Of a stretch of 64,000 nucleotides of DNA, positions 1-10,562 are shown one piece after another. The stretch is from Marmoricola endophyticus (GTDB taxonomy: Bacteria; Actinomycetota; Actinomycetes; Propionibacteriales; Nocardioidaceae). The notes below the pieces were generated by a model. That model was given only the letters and a program-made list of their open reading frames with translations. It ran no database searches and was not told the DNA's origin. A program made the position numbers and the translations under genes. The number at the start of each line of letters is the position of its first letter. The stretch's first letter is position 1. The stretch is from NCBI RefSeq assembly GCF_014644415.1, contig NZ_BMKQ01000001.1, positions 1,912,861-1,976,860 of the forward strand, in the 5' to 3' direction.

Positions 1-184
1 GCTCACCGCGGACGAGGAGGTACGACGTCGTGCCGGCGGCGAGCGCCGCGACGGCGGCCACCGAGACGGCGAGCAGGTCGCCCAGGACGACGGCCGCGAC
101 GACGACCACGCCGGCGAGGACCAGGAGCGAGAGCGCGCCGGTCAGCCGCGCGCTGCGACGGGTGCGACGTCCGGACGCTGCCAT
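1..184 (-). CDS. Hypothetical membrane protein, N-terminal part (cut by window start)
   Basis: The frame opens with ATG at 184 and runs off the left edge, so only about 61 residues are visible. The N-terminus is basic (RRTRRSARLTG), followed by two hydrophobic stretches around residues 16-35 and 37-57, so this is a membrane protein with a cytoplasmic basic start. It lies 10 bp downstream of the DUF3180 gene on the same strand and is probably the last visible gene of the folate operon. No family is recognisable from this fragment. Confidence 0.6.
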   Translation of the reverse strand, partial: MAASGRRTRRSARLTGALSLLVLAGVVVVAAVVLGDLLAVSVAAVAALAAGTTSYLLVRGE

Positions 185-194
185 GTCGCGAAGA

Positions 195-704
195 CTAGGT
201 CTCCTTGTCGTCCTCGCGGACGCGACACGCCCGCTCGAGCAGCAGCCCGGCGACGACGAGCAGGACGCCGCCGACGACCGCCACCAGGGCACGGACCACC
301 CGGTCCCCGGTCAGCGGGGTCACCGGGACGCCGAGCTGGGAGAGCGCGTAGCCGGCGTACCCGCCCACGACCAGCGCGCCGACGACCGCCGCCGCCTTGC
401 CCAGCACCATCCGGTTGACGGCCTGGTACGGCTCCATCGTCGCCCGCCGCTTCACGTCGCCCTTGGCCACGGCGCGCTGCAGCACCAACCAGGTCCGCAG
501 CGCGACGAAGCCGACCGCGAGCCCCAGCAGCCACACCACGACCACGCCGGACCAGCCCACCAGCGGCTGCGGTCGGCCCAGCGCAGCGGCCACGGGACGG
601 ATCGCCCACCCCGCCACGGCAGCCACGCACCCGGCGACCACCAGCGGACCCGGACGGGTCGGACGCGCGGTGGGCCGACCGGGGGGCTGCTGCTCGGGAC
701 TCAC
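195..704 (-). CDS. DUF3180 domain-containing membrane protein
   Basis: This 169-residue protein has four hydrophobic segments (about residues 20-40, 50-72, 100-122 and 135-157) and short polar ends. It matches the actinobacterial DUF3180 family in length, topology and place directly after folK. Its GTG start at 704 overlaps the folK stop in a GTGA tetranucleotide, which implies translational coupling. The biochemical role of DUF3180 is unknown; its place in the folate operon is conserved in actinobacteria but does not prove a folate function. Confidence 0.8.
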   Translation of the reverse strand: MSPEQQPPGRPTARPTRPGPLVVAGCVAAVAGWAIRPVAAALGRPQPLVGWSGVVVVWLLGLAVGFVALRTWLVLQRAVAKGDVKRRATMEPYQAVNRMVLGKAAAVVGALVVGGYAGYALSQLGVPVTPLTGDRVVRALVAVVGGVLLVVAGLLLERACRVREDDKET

Positions 705-1270
705 GAACCGATGTCGAGTCCGAGGTCGTCGCGTCGGGTCACACCGGCCATGCCGATGCCCTCGAGCAGCTCGCCGACGGGGCCGACGCCGGGGATGGAG
801 GCGTCCGGCTCCAGCTCGTACCAGGGCGCGAGGACGAAGGCCCGCTGGTGCGCCCGCGGGTGTGGGAGCACGAGCTGGTCGTCGTCGGCGCGTCGCTCAC
901 CCACGACCACCAGGTCGACGTCGAGGGTCCGCGGGGCGTTGCGCTCGCCGCGCTCACGGCCGTAGGCGTCCTCGATGGCCAGCGCCCGCTCGAGCAGCGT
1001 GTGCACGGCCAGCGTCGTGTCCAGCAGCACCACCGCGTTGAGGTAGTCCCCCGCCCCCTCCGGCGCGTCGACCGGCTCGGACTCGAAGACCGCCGACACG
1101 TCGGTCACCCACACCTCGGGGGTGTCGCGCAGCGAGTCGACCGCCCCCTGCAGGTTGTTCTCGCGCTCACCGAGGTTGGACCCGAGCGAGATCACCGCAC
1201 GGCGGATGGGGTGCATCTCGCCGGTCAGGGTGTCGGTGTCGGGGATGTTGGGGTTCGGGGTCTCGGTCAC
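701..1270 (-). CDS. folK: 2-amino-4-hydroxy-6-hydroxymethyldihydropteridine pyrophosphokinase
   Basis: FolK transfers pyrophosphate from ATP to hydroxymethyl-dihydropterin, giving the substrate that FolP joins to p-aminobenzoate. The 189-residue product has the family signature SLGSNLGERENNL near residues 29-41, the FESEPV segment, and the ATP/Mg site RTLDVDLV with HPR further on. The N-terminus carries about 20 extra residues before the first beta strand. The GTG start at 1270 overlaps the folB stop (GTGA), so the order folE-folP-folB-folK is translationally coupled. Confidence 0.95.
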   Translation of the reverse strand: MTETPNPNIPDTDTLTGEMHPIRRAVISLGSNLGERENNLQGAVDSLRDTPEVWVTDVSAVFESEPVDAPEGAGDYLNAVVLLDTTLAVHTLLERALAIEDAYGRERGERNAPRTLDVDLVVVGERRADDDQLVLPHPRAHQRAFVLAPWYELEPDASIPGVGPVGELLEGIGMAGVTRRDDLGLDIGS

Positions 1271-1629
1271 GTACGGCTCCGGGTGATGGTCAGGGCGACG
1301 TCCGCGAACGTCGCGTCGATGGGGGCGTCAGGCTTGTGCAGGGTCGTCTCCACCCATTCCACCCGGGGGTCGCGCAGGACCACGTCGGCTACGCGCTGGG
1401 CCAGGGTCTCGATCAGGTCGACAGGCTCCGACGTGACCGCTTCGACCACGTCTGCGACGACCTTTCCGTAGTCCACGGCGTCTTTCAAGTCGTCCCCGGC
1501 GGCAGCGGGCGCGGTGTCCACACCCAGGACGAGGTCGACCACGAAGCGCTGTCCGTCGCGCTTCTCGAAGGCGAAGACGCCGTGGTGCGCGAACACCTCG
1601 ATCCCGGTGAGCGCCAGTCGGTCGGTCAT
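1267..1629 (-). CDS. folB: Dihydroneopterin aldolase
   Basis: FolB cleaves dihydroneopterin to hydroxymethyl-dihydropterin and glycolaldehyde. The 120-residue protein is the normal family length and shows the opening LTGIEVFAHHGVF, the ETLAQRVADVVL segment and the conserved HKPDAPI near the C-terminus, which carries the catalytic lysine region. The ATG at 1629 was chosen because it overlaps the folP stop (ATGA) and fits homologue length; the frame is open further upstream without family similarity. Confidence 0.95.
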   Translation of the reverse strand: MTDRLALTGIEVFAHHGVFAFEKRDGQRFVVDLVLGVDTAPAAAGDDLKDAVDYGKVVADVVEAVTSEPVDLIETLAQRVADVVLRDPRVEWVETTLHKPDAPIDATFADVALTITRSRT

Positions 1630-2507
1630 GCGGACGGGCCCTCCTGGTCCTCGGGGAGCAGCCAGCGTTCCACGACCCGCAGCGCGTCCAGCGCCTTGCC
1701 CGCCTCGTGGACGCGTACGGCCCACACGCCGGCCAGCGCGGCGACGGTCGTCAGTGCCGCGTTGGCGTCCTCGCGCTCCAGCGCGGGGCGCGGCGTCCCG
1801 TCCGCGGAGGCGAGGAGGGTGCCGAGGAAGGACTTGCGGCTCGACCCGACCAGCACCGGCAGGTCCAGCACGGCCAGGGCGTCGAGCCGGCGCAGCAGCG
1901 CCCAGTTGTGGTCCGCGGTCTTCGCGAAGCCCAGGCCGGGGTCCACGGCGAGACGATCCGCGTCGATCCCCGCCGCGAGGGCCGCGTCGACCCGCTGCCC
2001 CAGCTCGGTGACGACGTCGGCGACGACGTCGTCGTACCTCGCGTGGCCGGCCATGACGTCGGCGTGCGCCCGCCAGTGCATGGCGACGTACGCCGCGTCC
2101 GCGTCGGCCACGACGTCCAGCACGGCCGGGTCGCCCAGCCCACCGCTCACGTCGTTGACCATGCGGGCGCCCCGTTCGAGCGCCGCGGCGGCCACCTCCG
2201 AGCGCATCGTGTCCACCGACACCGGCGCCCCCTCGGCGACCAGCGCCTCGATCACGGGCAGCACCCGGTCCAGCTCCTCGACGACCAGCGGACGGGTCGC
2301 CCCCGGCCGGGTCGACTCCCCTCCGACGTCGAGCAGGTCGGCACCCTCCTCGAGGAGCTGCAGCCCGCGCGCGACGGCGAGGTCGGGGTCGAGCCAGCGG
2401 CCACCGTCGGAGAAGGAGTCCGGGGTCACGTTGACCACGCCCATCACCAGCGGCCGGGTCCGCCGCGGCAGCCCGGCGACCGCGGCGGGAGGCAGCGGGG
2501 TGATCAC
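1626..2507 (-). CDS. folP: Dihydropteroate synthase
   Basis: FolP condenses the pterin pyrophosphate with p-aminobenzoate to give dihydropteroate; it is the sulfonamide target. The 293-residue TIM-barrel protein begins with the signature MGVVNVTPDSFSDGG at about residues 18-32, followed by GGESTRPGA, SVDTMRSEVA, NDVSGG, DPGLGFAKT and the late GSSRKSFLG motif with its substrate-binding lysine and serines. The start is set at GTG 2507, 2 bp after the folE stop. Longer versions of this frame read through folE and have no family support. Confidence 0.93.
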   Translation of the reverse strand: MITPLPPAAVAGLPRRTRPLVMGVVNVTPDSFSDGGRWLDPDLAVARGLQLLEEGADLLDVGGESTRPGATRPLVVEELDRVLPVIEALVAEGAPVSVDTMRSEVAAAALERGARMVNDVSGGLGDPAVLDVVADADAAYVAMHWRAHADVMAGHARYDDVVADVVTELGQRVDAALAAGIDADRLAVDPGLGFAKTADHNWALLRRLDALAVLDLPVLVGSSRKSFLGTLLASADGTPRPALEREDANAALTTVAALAGVWAVRVHEAGKALDALRVVERWLLPEDQEGPSA

Positions 2508-2509
2508 GC

Positions 2510-3127
2510 TCAGCGCCGCTGGGCCTGGATCAGCGACATCGCCTCGGCCCGGGTCGCCGACGCGGTCATCTGCCCGCGCACGGCGGAGGTGATCGTCCGA
2601 GCTCCGGCCTTGCGCACCCCGCGCATCGTCATGCACAGGTGCTCGGCCTCGATCACCACGATCACGCCCTGCGCCTCCAGGATCTCCACCAGCGCGTCCG
2701 CGACCTGCGTGGTCAGCCGCTCCTGGACCTGGGGCCGCCGGGCGTAGACGTCGACCAGCCGGGCCAGCTTGGACAGCCCGGTGATCTTGCCGTTCGGGTT
2801 GGGGATGTACCCGACGTGCGCCACCCCGGTGAAAGGCACCAGGTGGTGCTCGCACATCGACCACAGCTCGATGTCCTTGACCAGCACCATCTCCTCGTGA
2901 CCGAGGTCGAAGACGGTGGTGAGGACGTCCTCGGCCCGCTGGTGCAGGCCCCGGGTCATCTCCTCGTACGCGCGCGCGACCCGGGCCGGGGTGTCCCGCA
3001 GACCCTCGCGGTCGGGGTCCTCACCGATCGCGAGGAGCAGCTCGCGCACGGCCGCCGCGGCACGCTCGTGGTCGTACTCCTTCGCCGCGACCATCGGGTC
3101 GCTGACCGGCCCGATGGACGACGTCAT
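2510..3127 (-). CDS. folE: GTP cyclohydrolase I
   Basis: FolE converts GTP to dihydroneopterin triphosphate, the first committed step of folate synthesis. The 205-residue protein has the hallmarks of class [13 protein letters not shown], the zinc-binding MCEHH near residues 89-93 with the second cysteine in EHLCMTMRG near residue 163, and the [18 protein letters not shown] segment. The ATG at 3127 lies 7 bp after the ftsH stop, so folE is probably expressed with ftsH, an arrangement also seen in Mycobacterium and Streptomyces. Confidence 0.96.
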   Translation of the reverse strand: MTSSIGPVSDPMVAAKEYDHERAAAAVRELLLAIGEDPDREGLRDTPARVARAYEEMTRGLHQRAEDVLTTVFDLGHEEMVLVKDIELWSMCEHHLVPFTGVAHVGYIPNPNGKITGLSKLARLVDVYARRPQVQERLTTQVADALVEILEAQGVIVVIEAEHLCMTMRGVRKAGARTITSAVRGQMTASATRAEAMSLIQAQRR

Positions 3128-3134
3128 CGCGGCG

Positions 3135-5183
<2,049 letters not shown>

Positions 5184-5236
5184 CTACTCCGGCCCCGTGA
5201 CTGGACTGTCGCCCGGGACCCCTCTGGGAGAAACCG

Positions 5237-5265
5237 ACGGTACACGGATCGAAGAACGTTCGAAC
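5237..5265 (-). promoter_or_regulatory. Putative ftsH promoter region with overlapping palindromes
   Basis: On the minus strand the hexamer TACCGT (5242-5237) lies 17 bp after GTTCGA (5265-5260), a plausible -35/-10 pair about 55 bp before the ftsH start. The -35 region overlaps two interleaved perfect 8-bp palindromes, GAACGTTC (5254-5261) and GTTCGAAC (5258-5265), which could be a binding site. The -35 match is weak; treat as a hypothesis. Confidence 0.35.
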
Positions 5266-5346
5266 CCGCCGGTCGCGTTCCCGGAACCGGCGTTCACCCG
5301 TGGCGAACAGCCCTCGGGGTGGGCCGGGGAGCCTCCCGTGGAGCCC

Positions 5347-5898
5347 TCAGGAGTAGACGTGCGGCGCCAGCGTGCCGACGTCGCGCAGGTTGCGGTAGCG
5401 CTCGGCGAAGTCGAGGCCGTACCCGACGACGAACTCGTCCGGGATGTCCCACCCGACGTACGCCACGTCGAGGTCGACCTTGCCGGCCTCGGGCTTGCGC
5501 AGCAGGGTCGCCACGCGGACGGACCTCGGGTTGCGCGAGGACAGGTTGGAGACCAGCCAGCTCAAGGTGAGCCCGGTGTCGATGATCTCGTCGACGATGA
5601 GCACGTTGCGGCCCGAGATGTCGGTGTCGAGGTCCTTGAGGATCCGCACCACACCCGAGGACTTGGTGCCCGAGCCGTACGACGACACCGCCATCCAATC
5701 CATCTCCAGGTGCCGGTCCAGCGCCCGGGACAGGTCGGCCATCACCATCACCGCCCCGCGGAGCACGCCGACCAGGAGCAGGTCCTCGCCCTCGTAGTCG
5801 GCGCGGATCCGCGCCGCCATCTCGGCCAGCTTGTCCTGGATCTCCGCCTCGGTGAAGAGGATCTCGACCAGGTCACCCTCGACGTCGGCTGCGTCCAT
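5347..5898 (-). CDS. hpt: Hypoxanthine phosphoribosyltransferase
   Basis: Hpt salvages hypoxanthine and guanine with PRPP to make IMP and GMP. The 183-residue protein is the normal bacterial length. The PRPP-binding loop VLIVDEIIDTGLTL lies near residues 99-112, and the C-terminal segment DIPDEFVVGYGLDFAERYRNL matches the family's closing motif. It starts with ATG at 5898. ftsH next to hpt is a common pairing in actinobacteria, where tilS often also sits; no tilS is present here. Confidence 0.95.
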   Translation of the reverse strand: MDAADVEGDLVEILFTEAEIQDKLAEMAARIRADYEGEDLLLVGVLRGAVMVMADLSRALDRHLEMDWMAVSSYGSGTKSSGVVRILKDLDTDISGRNVLIVDEIIDTGLTLSWLVSNLSSRNPRSVRVATLLRKPEAGKVDLDVAYVGWDIPDEFVVGYGLDFAERYRNLRDVGTLAPHVYS

Positions 5899-5933
5899 GC
5901 CCGGCAGCCTTGCACACGTGGCCGCCCCCGGCG

Positions 5934-6146
5934 TCAGCGACCGGTGAGCAGGCCGACCGCCGCGGCCATGGCGGCCAGGCACAGCGCGATCACGAGCGTG
6001 CAGGCCAGGATGCCGACCGCCAGCCCGGCGACGCTGGTGGGCATCCGTCGCGACCACGGTGATGCCTCGGACGCCTCGGACGCCTCGGACGCCTCGGGCT
6101 CGTCCAGAGTCGAAGGGTCGTCGTCACTCGGCACGCGCGACAGCAT
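5934..6146 (-). CDS. Small single-pass membrane protein with EAS repeat
   Basis: A 70-residue frame starts at ATG 6146. Its acidic N-terminal half contains EASEASEASEAS, encoded by four 9-bp direct repeats at 6061-6096 that may vary in number between strains. A hydrophobic helix fills residues 36-66, followed by a short tail. It is divergent from the PGPGW gene at 6178 and upstream of hpt. The coding call rests on the transmembrane pattern and the lack of a competing frame. No function can be assigned. Confidence 0.5.
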   Translation of the reverse strand: MLSRVPSDDDPSTLDEPEASEASEASEASPWSRRMPTSVAGLAVGILACTLVIALCLAAMAAAVGLLTGR

Positions 6147-6177
6147 GCCAGCGGCGTGTGTGCGGCAGGATGGCCGC

Positions 6178-6645
6178 GTGAAGCTCCTCCGACGGTTCGG
6201 TGTCGAGGCCCTCGGCTGGCTGCTCGTGGTCGTCGGCATCGCTGCCCTGGTGCTGCCCGGGCCGGGCCTGCTCGCACTGTTCGCGGGCATGGCGCTGCTG
6301 TCCACGCAGTACGAGTGGGCCGAGCGCCGCCTCGAGCCGGTCAAGCGCGCGGCGCTGCGCACGGCGGCCGACGGCGTGGCCACGGTCCCCCGGATCGTCG
6401 CCTCCTGCCTCGGGGCCGTCGCCCTCGCCGCCGTCGGGGTCGTCTGGGGCCTGCACCCGCCGAGCCCGTCGTGGTGGCCGCTGCCGGAGAAGTACTGGCT
6501 GCTCGGCGGCTGGGGCACCGGCGCCACCCTGATCGCCTCCGCCCTGATCGCGGCCGCGACGATCGTCTACTCGGTGCGGAACTTCCGCGGGAAGTCCGAG
6601 GCCGAGCAGGAGCGGGTCATCGACGCCGCCGTCGAGCCCGACTGA
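6178..6645 (+). CDS. PGPGW-type putative transmembrane protein (TIGR02611-like)
   Basis: The 155-residue protein carries the family motif LVLPGPGLL in its first membrane hairpin (about residues 10-45), a polar linker with ERRLEPVKR, then a second membrane pair (about 68-85 and 118-140). This matches the PGPGW family of unknown function. The start is GTG 6178: a -10-like CAGGAT at 6166-6171 stands only 6 nt before it, suggesting a leaderless transcript. The last codons (VEPD, stop) belong to a 97-bp unit repeated downstream, so the C-terminus may have been reshaped by repeat expansion. Confidence 0.8.
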   Translation: MKLLRRFGVEALGWLLVVVGIAALVLPGPGLLALFAGMALLSTQYEWAERRLEPVKRAALRTAADGVATVPRIVASCLGAVALAAVGVVWGLHPPSPSWWPLPEKYWLLGGWGTGATLIASALIAAATIVYSVRNFRGKSEAEQERVIDAAVEPD

Positions 6646-6960
6646 CGGCCTCGCGGACACCTCGCCGGCCCTCGACGCGCTCGCTGGCGCTCGCTGCTCG
6701 ACCACCTCAAGCGCGACCACCCGGGTGGTCGAGCCCGACTGACGGCCCCGCGGACACCTCGCCGGCCCTCGACGCGCTCGCTGGCGCTCGCTGCTCGACC
6801 ACCTCGAGCGCGACCACCCGGGTGGTCGAGCCCGACTGACGGCCCCGCGGACACCTCGCCGGGTCTCGACGCGCTCGCTGCTCGGCCACCTCGAGCGCGA
6901 CCACCTGGGTGGTCGAGCCCGACCGAGCGCCAGCGAGGGAGGACGTCGAGACCACCGCGC
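6643..6960. repeat. Three tandem 97-bp units plus inverted partner; GC-rich palindromic intergenic repeat
   Basis: This 320-bp stretch without a gene is filled by repeats. Units start at 6643, 6740 and 6837, each opening with the TGACGGCC that includes the upstream stop codon; the third lacks about 12 bp. Each unit holds a core of the type TCTCGACGCGCTCGCTGG followed by CTCGACCACC. The block ends at 6909-6952 with a copy in the opposite orientation (GGTGGTCGAG ... GACGTCGAGACC). It lies between the convergent PGPGW and menD genes. Related copies occur at 20181, 25119 and 40263. Confidence 0.85.
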
Positions 6961-6966
6961 GCGCCC

Positions 6967-8577
6967 CTAGTCGGCCAGGGCCCGGATCCGGGCGTCGAGG
7001 GCGCGACGGTCCGAGCGAGGGACGCGGGCCTCGACGACCTCGATGCCGCCGTTCGGCGAGGCGAGCGCCTGCTGCAGCTCGGGCAGCGACTCGACGCGCC
7101 AGTGCGGGGTGCGGCTGGCGGCGCACAGCGCGGCGAGGTCGGTGCCGTGGGGGGTGCCGAAGAGCCGCTCGAAGGCGGCCGCGTACTCCGGCGCGCCCTG
7201 CTCGAGCCCCGCGAAGATCGAGCCGCCGTCGTCGTTGACCACCACGACGGTCAGGTCCGGGCGCGGCTCGCCGGGACCCAGGACGAGCGCCCCGGCGTCG
7301 TGGAGGAACGTCACGTCGCCGATCAGCGCGTACGTGTGTGCGTCGGGGCGGCTCAGTGCCACCCCGACCGCCGTCGAGACCGTCCCGTCGATGCCCGCCA
7401 GCCCGCGGTTGGCCAGCACCTTGCGGCGCTCTCCCACCGGGTGCGCACGCCCGACGAGGTCGAGGTCGCGCACCGGGTTCGAGGCGCCGACGACGAGCTG
7501 GTCGCCCGGGCGGAGGGCGCGGCTGACCTCGCGGGCGACCGCGTGCGGGCCCAGCCCGTGGGTCGCGGCCTCGGTGTCGACGAGCGCGTCGAGACGTCGT
7601 ACGACCTCGGCGTCGCGCCCGCGCCACTCGCCGAGCCAGGCGGGGTCGTCCGGGTCGGCGACCAGCGTGACCTCGGGCCCGACCTCCACGGCCACCGGGT
7701 GGGGGCGGCGGGGCCACCGGCCCCGGGCGCGCACCGAGACCACCTCGACGTCGTCGCGCGCCAGCAGCCGGGTGACCGGCCGGGAGAGCGTCGGGTGGCC
7801 CAGGACCACGACGCGCTGGACACGCGCACCGAGGTCGGTGGCCAGCAGCAGGCGGTACGCCCGGATCGCGTGGTCGCCGGTCCGCGAGCCGCTGGACGGC
7901 TCGGCCAGCAGCGGCCAGCCGGCCCGCTCGGCCAGCCGCCGCCCGGCGGGACCGGCGTCGTCCCCGGCGACGACGACGGTGCGGGGCCCGAGCCCGAGCA
8001 CCTCCCGGTGCGACGCCTGCTCGTCGGGCCGCTCCGGGTGGGACGGCTCCGGGACCCAGCCGAGCGCGTCGGGGACGAGCGGCTCGGCGAGCTGCACGTT
8101 GAGGTGGGTCGGGGCGTCGCGGGCGATCGTCAGGTCGGCGAGGTCCTCGGGCGCGGCCACGTCCACCGTCGGGGCGGCGTCGGCGTACATCCCCACCTGC
8201 AGGGTCGTCTGGTTCGCGCCGGTGCCGCGCAGCGCCGCCGGACGGTCGGCGGTCAGCGCGACGAGGGGGACACCGGCGTGGGCCGCCTCGAGGACGGCCG
8301 GGTGCAGGTTCGCCGCGGCCGTGCCCGAGGTGCACAGCACCGGCACCGGGCGGTGCGACCCCTTGGCCAGGCCGAGCGCGAGGAACGCCGCGGTCCGCTC
8401 GTCGGTGCGCGTGTGCAACCTCAGCCGGCCCGCCCGCTCAGCGTCGTACGCTGCGAAGGCCAGCGGCGCGCTGCGCGAGCCGGGGCACAGCACGAGGTGC
8501 TCGACGCCGGCGTCGAGCAGCCGGGTGAGCACGGCTCGGGCCAGGCCGGTGGCGTCGGCGGCGTCGGGGGCGCTCAC
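6967..8577 (-). CDS. menD: 2-succinyl-5-enolpyruvyl-6-hydroxy-3-cyclohexene-1-carboxylate synthase
   Basis: MenD is a thiamine-diphosphate enzyme adding 2-oxoglutarate to isochorismate in menaquinone synthesis. The 536-residue protein begins with the family pattern LCPGSRSAPL near residues 26-35, then TRTDERTAAF with the ThDP-activating glutamate region and VLCTSGTAAANLHPAV. The C-terminal ThDP/Mg site is VVVVNDDGGSIFAGLEQG. The GTG start at 8577 overlaps the menC stop (GTGA), so it is the last gene of menE-menC-menD. Confidence 0.95.
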   Translation of the reverse strand: MSAPDAADATGLARAVLTRLLDAGVEHLVLCPGSRSAPLAFAAYDAERAGRLRLHTRTDERTAAFLALGLAKGSHRPVPVLCTSGTAAANLHPAVLEAAHAGVPLVALTADRPAALRGTGANQTTLQVGMYADAAPTVDVAAPEDLADLTIARDAPTHLNVQLAEPLVPDALGWVPEPSHPERPDEQASHREVLGLGPRTVVVAGDDAGPAGRRLAERAGWPLLAEPSSGSRTGDHAIRAYRLLLATDLGARVQRVVVLGHPTLSRPVTRLLARDDVEVVSVRARGRWPRRPHPVAVEVGPEVTLVADPDDPAWLGEWRGRDAEVVRRLDALVDTEAATHGLGPHAVAREVSRALRPGDQLVVGASNPVRDLDLVGRAHPVGERRKVLANRGLAGIDGTVSTAVGVALSRPDAHTYALIGDVTFLHDAGALVLGPGEPRPDLTVVVVNDDGGSIFAGLEQGAPEYAAAFERLFGTPHGTDLAALCAASRTPHWRVESLPELQQALASPNGGIEVVEARVPRSDRRALDARIRALAD

Positions 8578-9515
8578 ACCAGGTCCTCGACGGCGGCGAG
8601 CCGCTCGGTCCAGTGCGCGGTGCGCTCCGGGTCGGCCGCCAGCCGCCGCAGCGCGGCCGGGTCGGGCACGGGCCGGCGGACCGGCAGCGCCCCGTCGACC
8701 GGGAGCAGCGGGTCGGCGACGAGGTCGTCGGTGAGCAGCTGCACGGTGGCGAGGCCGCAGGCGTACGGCAGCTCCGGCAGCGCCGCCGCGAGCGCGACGC
8801 CGGCGGCGATCCCGACCGAGCTCTCCAGCGCGCTGGAGACGACCACCGGCAGCCCGATGTCCGCCGCGATCCTCAGGCACGCCCGGACCCCGCCCAGCGG
8901 CTGCACCTTGAGCACGGCGACGTCCGCGGCGGCGAGGTCGCGCACGCGGTACGGGTCCTCCGCCCGCCGGATCGACTCGTCCGCCGCGACCGGGACGTCG
9001 ACGAGTCGACGCACCGCGGCGAGGTCCTCGACGGACGCGCACGGCTGCTCGACGTACTCCAGCCCGCCGGCCGCCCGGTCCAGGGCGCGGACCGCCTCGA
9101 CGGCCGCGTCGACGTCCCACCCGCCGTTGGCGTCGACCCGGACCCGCCCGTCGGGCCCGAGGGCGTCACGGACCGCCTCGACGCGGGCGAGGTCGTCGCC
9201 GAGCGTCTGGCCGGGCTCGGCCACCTTGACCTTGGCGGTCCGGCACCCGCCCGCCGCCACGATCCGGTGCGCGCGGTCGGCGCCGGTCGCGGGGACGGTG
9301 ACGTTGACGGGGACGGTGTCGCGGACCGCCTCCGGCCACGGCTCGTACGCCGCCTCGCGCGCCGCCTGGAGCCACGGCGCGGCGACGGGGGCGTCGTACT
9401 CCAGGAAGGGCGAGAACTCACCCCATCCCGCCGGCCCCTCGAGCAGGACGCCCTCGCGGACGGTGATGCCGCGGAAGCGGGTGCGCATCGGCACCGACCA
9501 CACGTGCACGCTCAC
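8574..9515 (-). CDS. menC: o-Succinylbenzoate synthase (enolase superfamily)
   Basis: MenC dehydrates SHCHC to o-succinylbenzoate. The 313-residue protein shows the enolase-superfamily active site: the lysine pair in TAKVKV, metal ligands in RVDANGGW, EYVEQP and PVAADES, and the second base in VLKVQPLGG. It is somewhat shorter than generic superfamily members but normal for actinobacterial MenC. The GTG start at 9515 overlaps the menE stop (GTGA). Position between menD and menE supports MenC rather than a dipeptide epimerase. Confidence 0.93.
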   Translation of the reverse strand: MSVHVWSVPMRTRFRGITVREGVLLEGPAGWGEFSPFLEYDAPVAAPWLQAAREAAYEPWPEAVRDTVPVNVTVPATGADRAHRIVAAGGCRTAKVKVAEPGQTLGDDLARVEAVRDALGPDGRVRVDANGGWDVDAAVEAVRALDRAAGGLEYVEQPCASVEDLAAVRRLVDVPVAADESIRRAEDPYRVRDLAAADVAVLKVQPLGGVRACLRIAADIGLPVVVSSALESSVGIAAGVALAAALPELPYACGLATVQLLTDDLVADPLLPVDGALPVRRPVPDPAALRRLAADPERTAHWTERLAAVEDLV

Positions 9516-10519
9516 GCCCCCACCAGCTCCCGCAGGCGCTGGCGGTCGGTCTTGCCGTTGGCCAGGAGCGGGAGCGCGTCCACGCGACGCACCTCGCGCG
9601 GCGCCCACGTGCGCGGGTGCTCGGCCGCGACCCAGTCGCGGGCGGCACCGAGGTCGAGACGACCGACGACCACGGCGACCACGCGCTCGCCCCACTCGGG
9701 GTCGGGGACGCCGAGCACCTCGGCCGTCTCGACGTCCGGGTGCTCGCGCAGTCTCCGGGCGACGGCCGCGGCCGGCACCTTGACCCCGCCGGTGTTGACG
9801 ACGTCGTCCACGCGACCCAGGACGCGCAGCCGTCCGTCGGGCTCGATCTCGGCGAGGTCGGAGGTGCGGAACCAGCCGTCGACGAGGGTCTCGGCGGTGA
9901 GAGCGGGGTCGGCGTCGTAGCCGTCGAAGAGCGTGGGCCCGCCGACGAGCAACCGTCCGGCAGCATCGGTCCGCAGCCGCACCCCGTCGAGCGGGTAGCC
10001 GTCGTACACGCAGCCGCCGGCCGTCTCGCTGGAGCCGTACGTCGTCACCACCCGTACGTCCGCGGCCTCCGCCCGCGCACGGAGCGCGGGGTCGAGCGAG
10101 GCGCCGCCCACGAGGACGGCGTCGTACGACGCGAGCAGCGCGGCCTCGTCGGGGTCGGCGAGCATCCGGACCAGCTGCGTCGGCACGACCGAGACGTAGC
10201 TGCGTGTCTCGTGGCGCGTCAGCGACTCGTCGGGCGCCGCGCCGGCGAGCAGGGCGCGGACCACCACCTGCACCCCGGCCACGTACGACGACGGCAGCAG
10301 CAGCGTCCACAGCCCGGGTCCGCCGAGCCGCTCGTGGGTCGCGGTGGCGGACGCGACCACGGCGTCCCGGGACAGCGCGACCCGCTTGGGCCGCCCGGTC
10401 GAGCCGGACGTCTCGATCAGCAGCGGCGCGGGGGCCTCGGCGACCAGCCAGTCGCCCAGCAGCCCGACCACCTCGGCGGTCGCCCCCACGACCGGACGCA
10501 GACCCGCGCGCTCACTCAC
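9512..10519 (-). CDS. menE: o-Succinylbenzoate-CoA ligase (AMP-binding)
   Basis: MenE activates o-succinylbenzoate as the CoA thioester for MenB. The 335-residue protein is short for an ANL-family ligase but close to the short MenE type of mycobacteria. It has the P-loop TSGSTGRPKRVAL near residues 38-50, the TTYGSSETAGG motif, the hinge DGWFRTSDLAEIEPDGRLRV with RVDD, and a C-terminal lysine in LANGKTDRQ. It heads a coupled menE-menC-menD operon and is divergent from menA 43 bp away. Confidence 0.93.
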   Translation of the reverse strand: MSERAGLRPVVGATAEVVGLLGDWLVAEAPAPLLIETSGSTGRPKRVALSRDAVVASATATHERLGGPGLWTLLLPSSYVAGVQVVVRALLAGAAPDESLTRHETRSYVSVVPTQLVRMLADPDEAALLASYDAVLVGGASLDPALRARAEAADVRVVTTYGSSETAGGCVYDGYPLDGVRLRTDAAGRLLVGGPTLFDGYDADPALTAETLVDGWFRTSDLAEIEPDGRLRVLGRVDDVVNTGGVKVPAAAVARRLREHPDVETAEVLGVPDPEWGERVVAVVVGRLDLGAARDWVAAEHPRTWAPREVRRVDALPLLANGKTDRQRLRELVGA

Positions 10520-10562
10520 CCTGCGAGGCTAGTCGCGCCTCCCGGTGACAGAATCGCGCCCC

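Noticed and set aside
5254-5265. An SOS (LexA) box near ftsH
   Set aside because: The palindromes GAACGTTC and GTTCGAAC lack the 4-base spacer of the actinobacterial LexA consensus.
6643-6960. A CRISPR array or satellite
   Set aside because: Units are 97 bp head-to-tail with no unique spacers, and no cas genes are present; it belongs to a palindromic intergenic repeat family.
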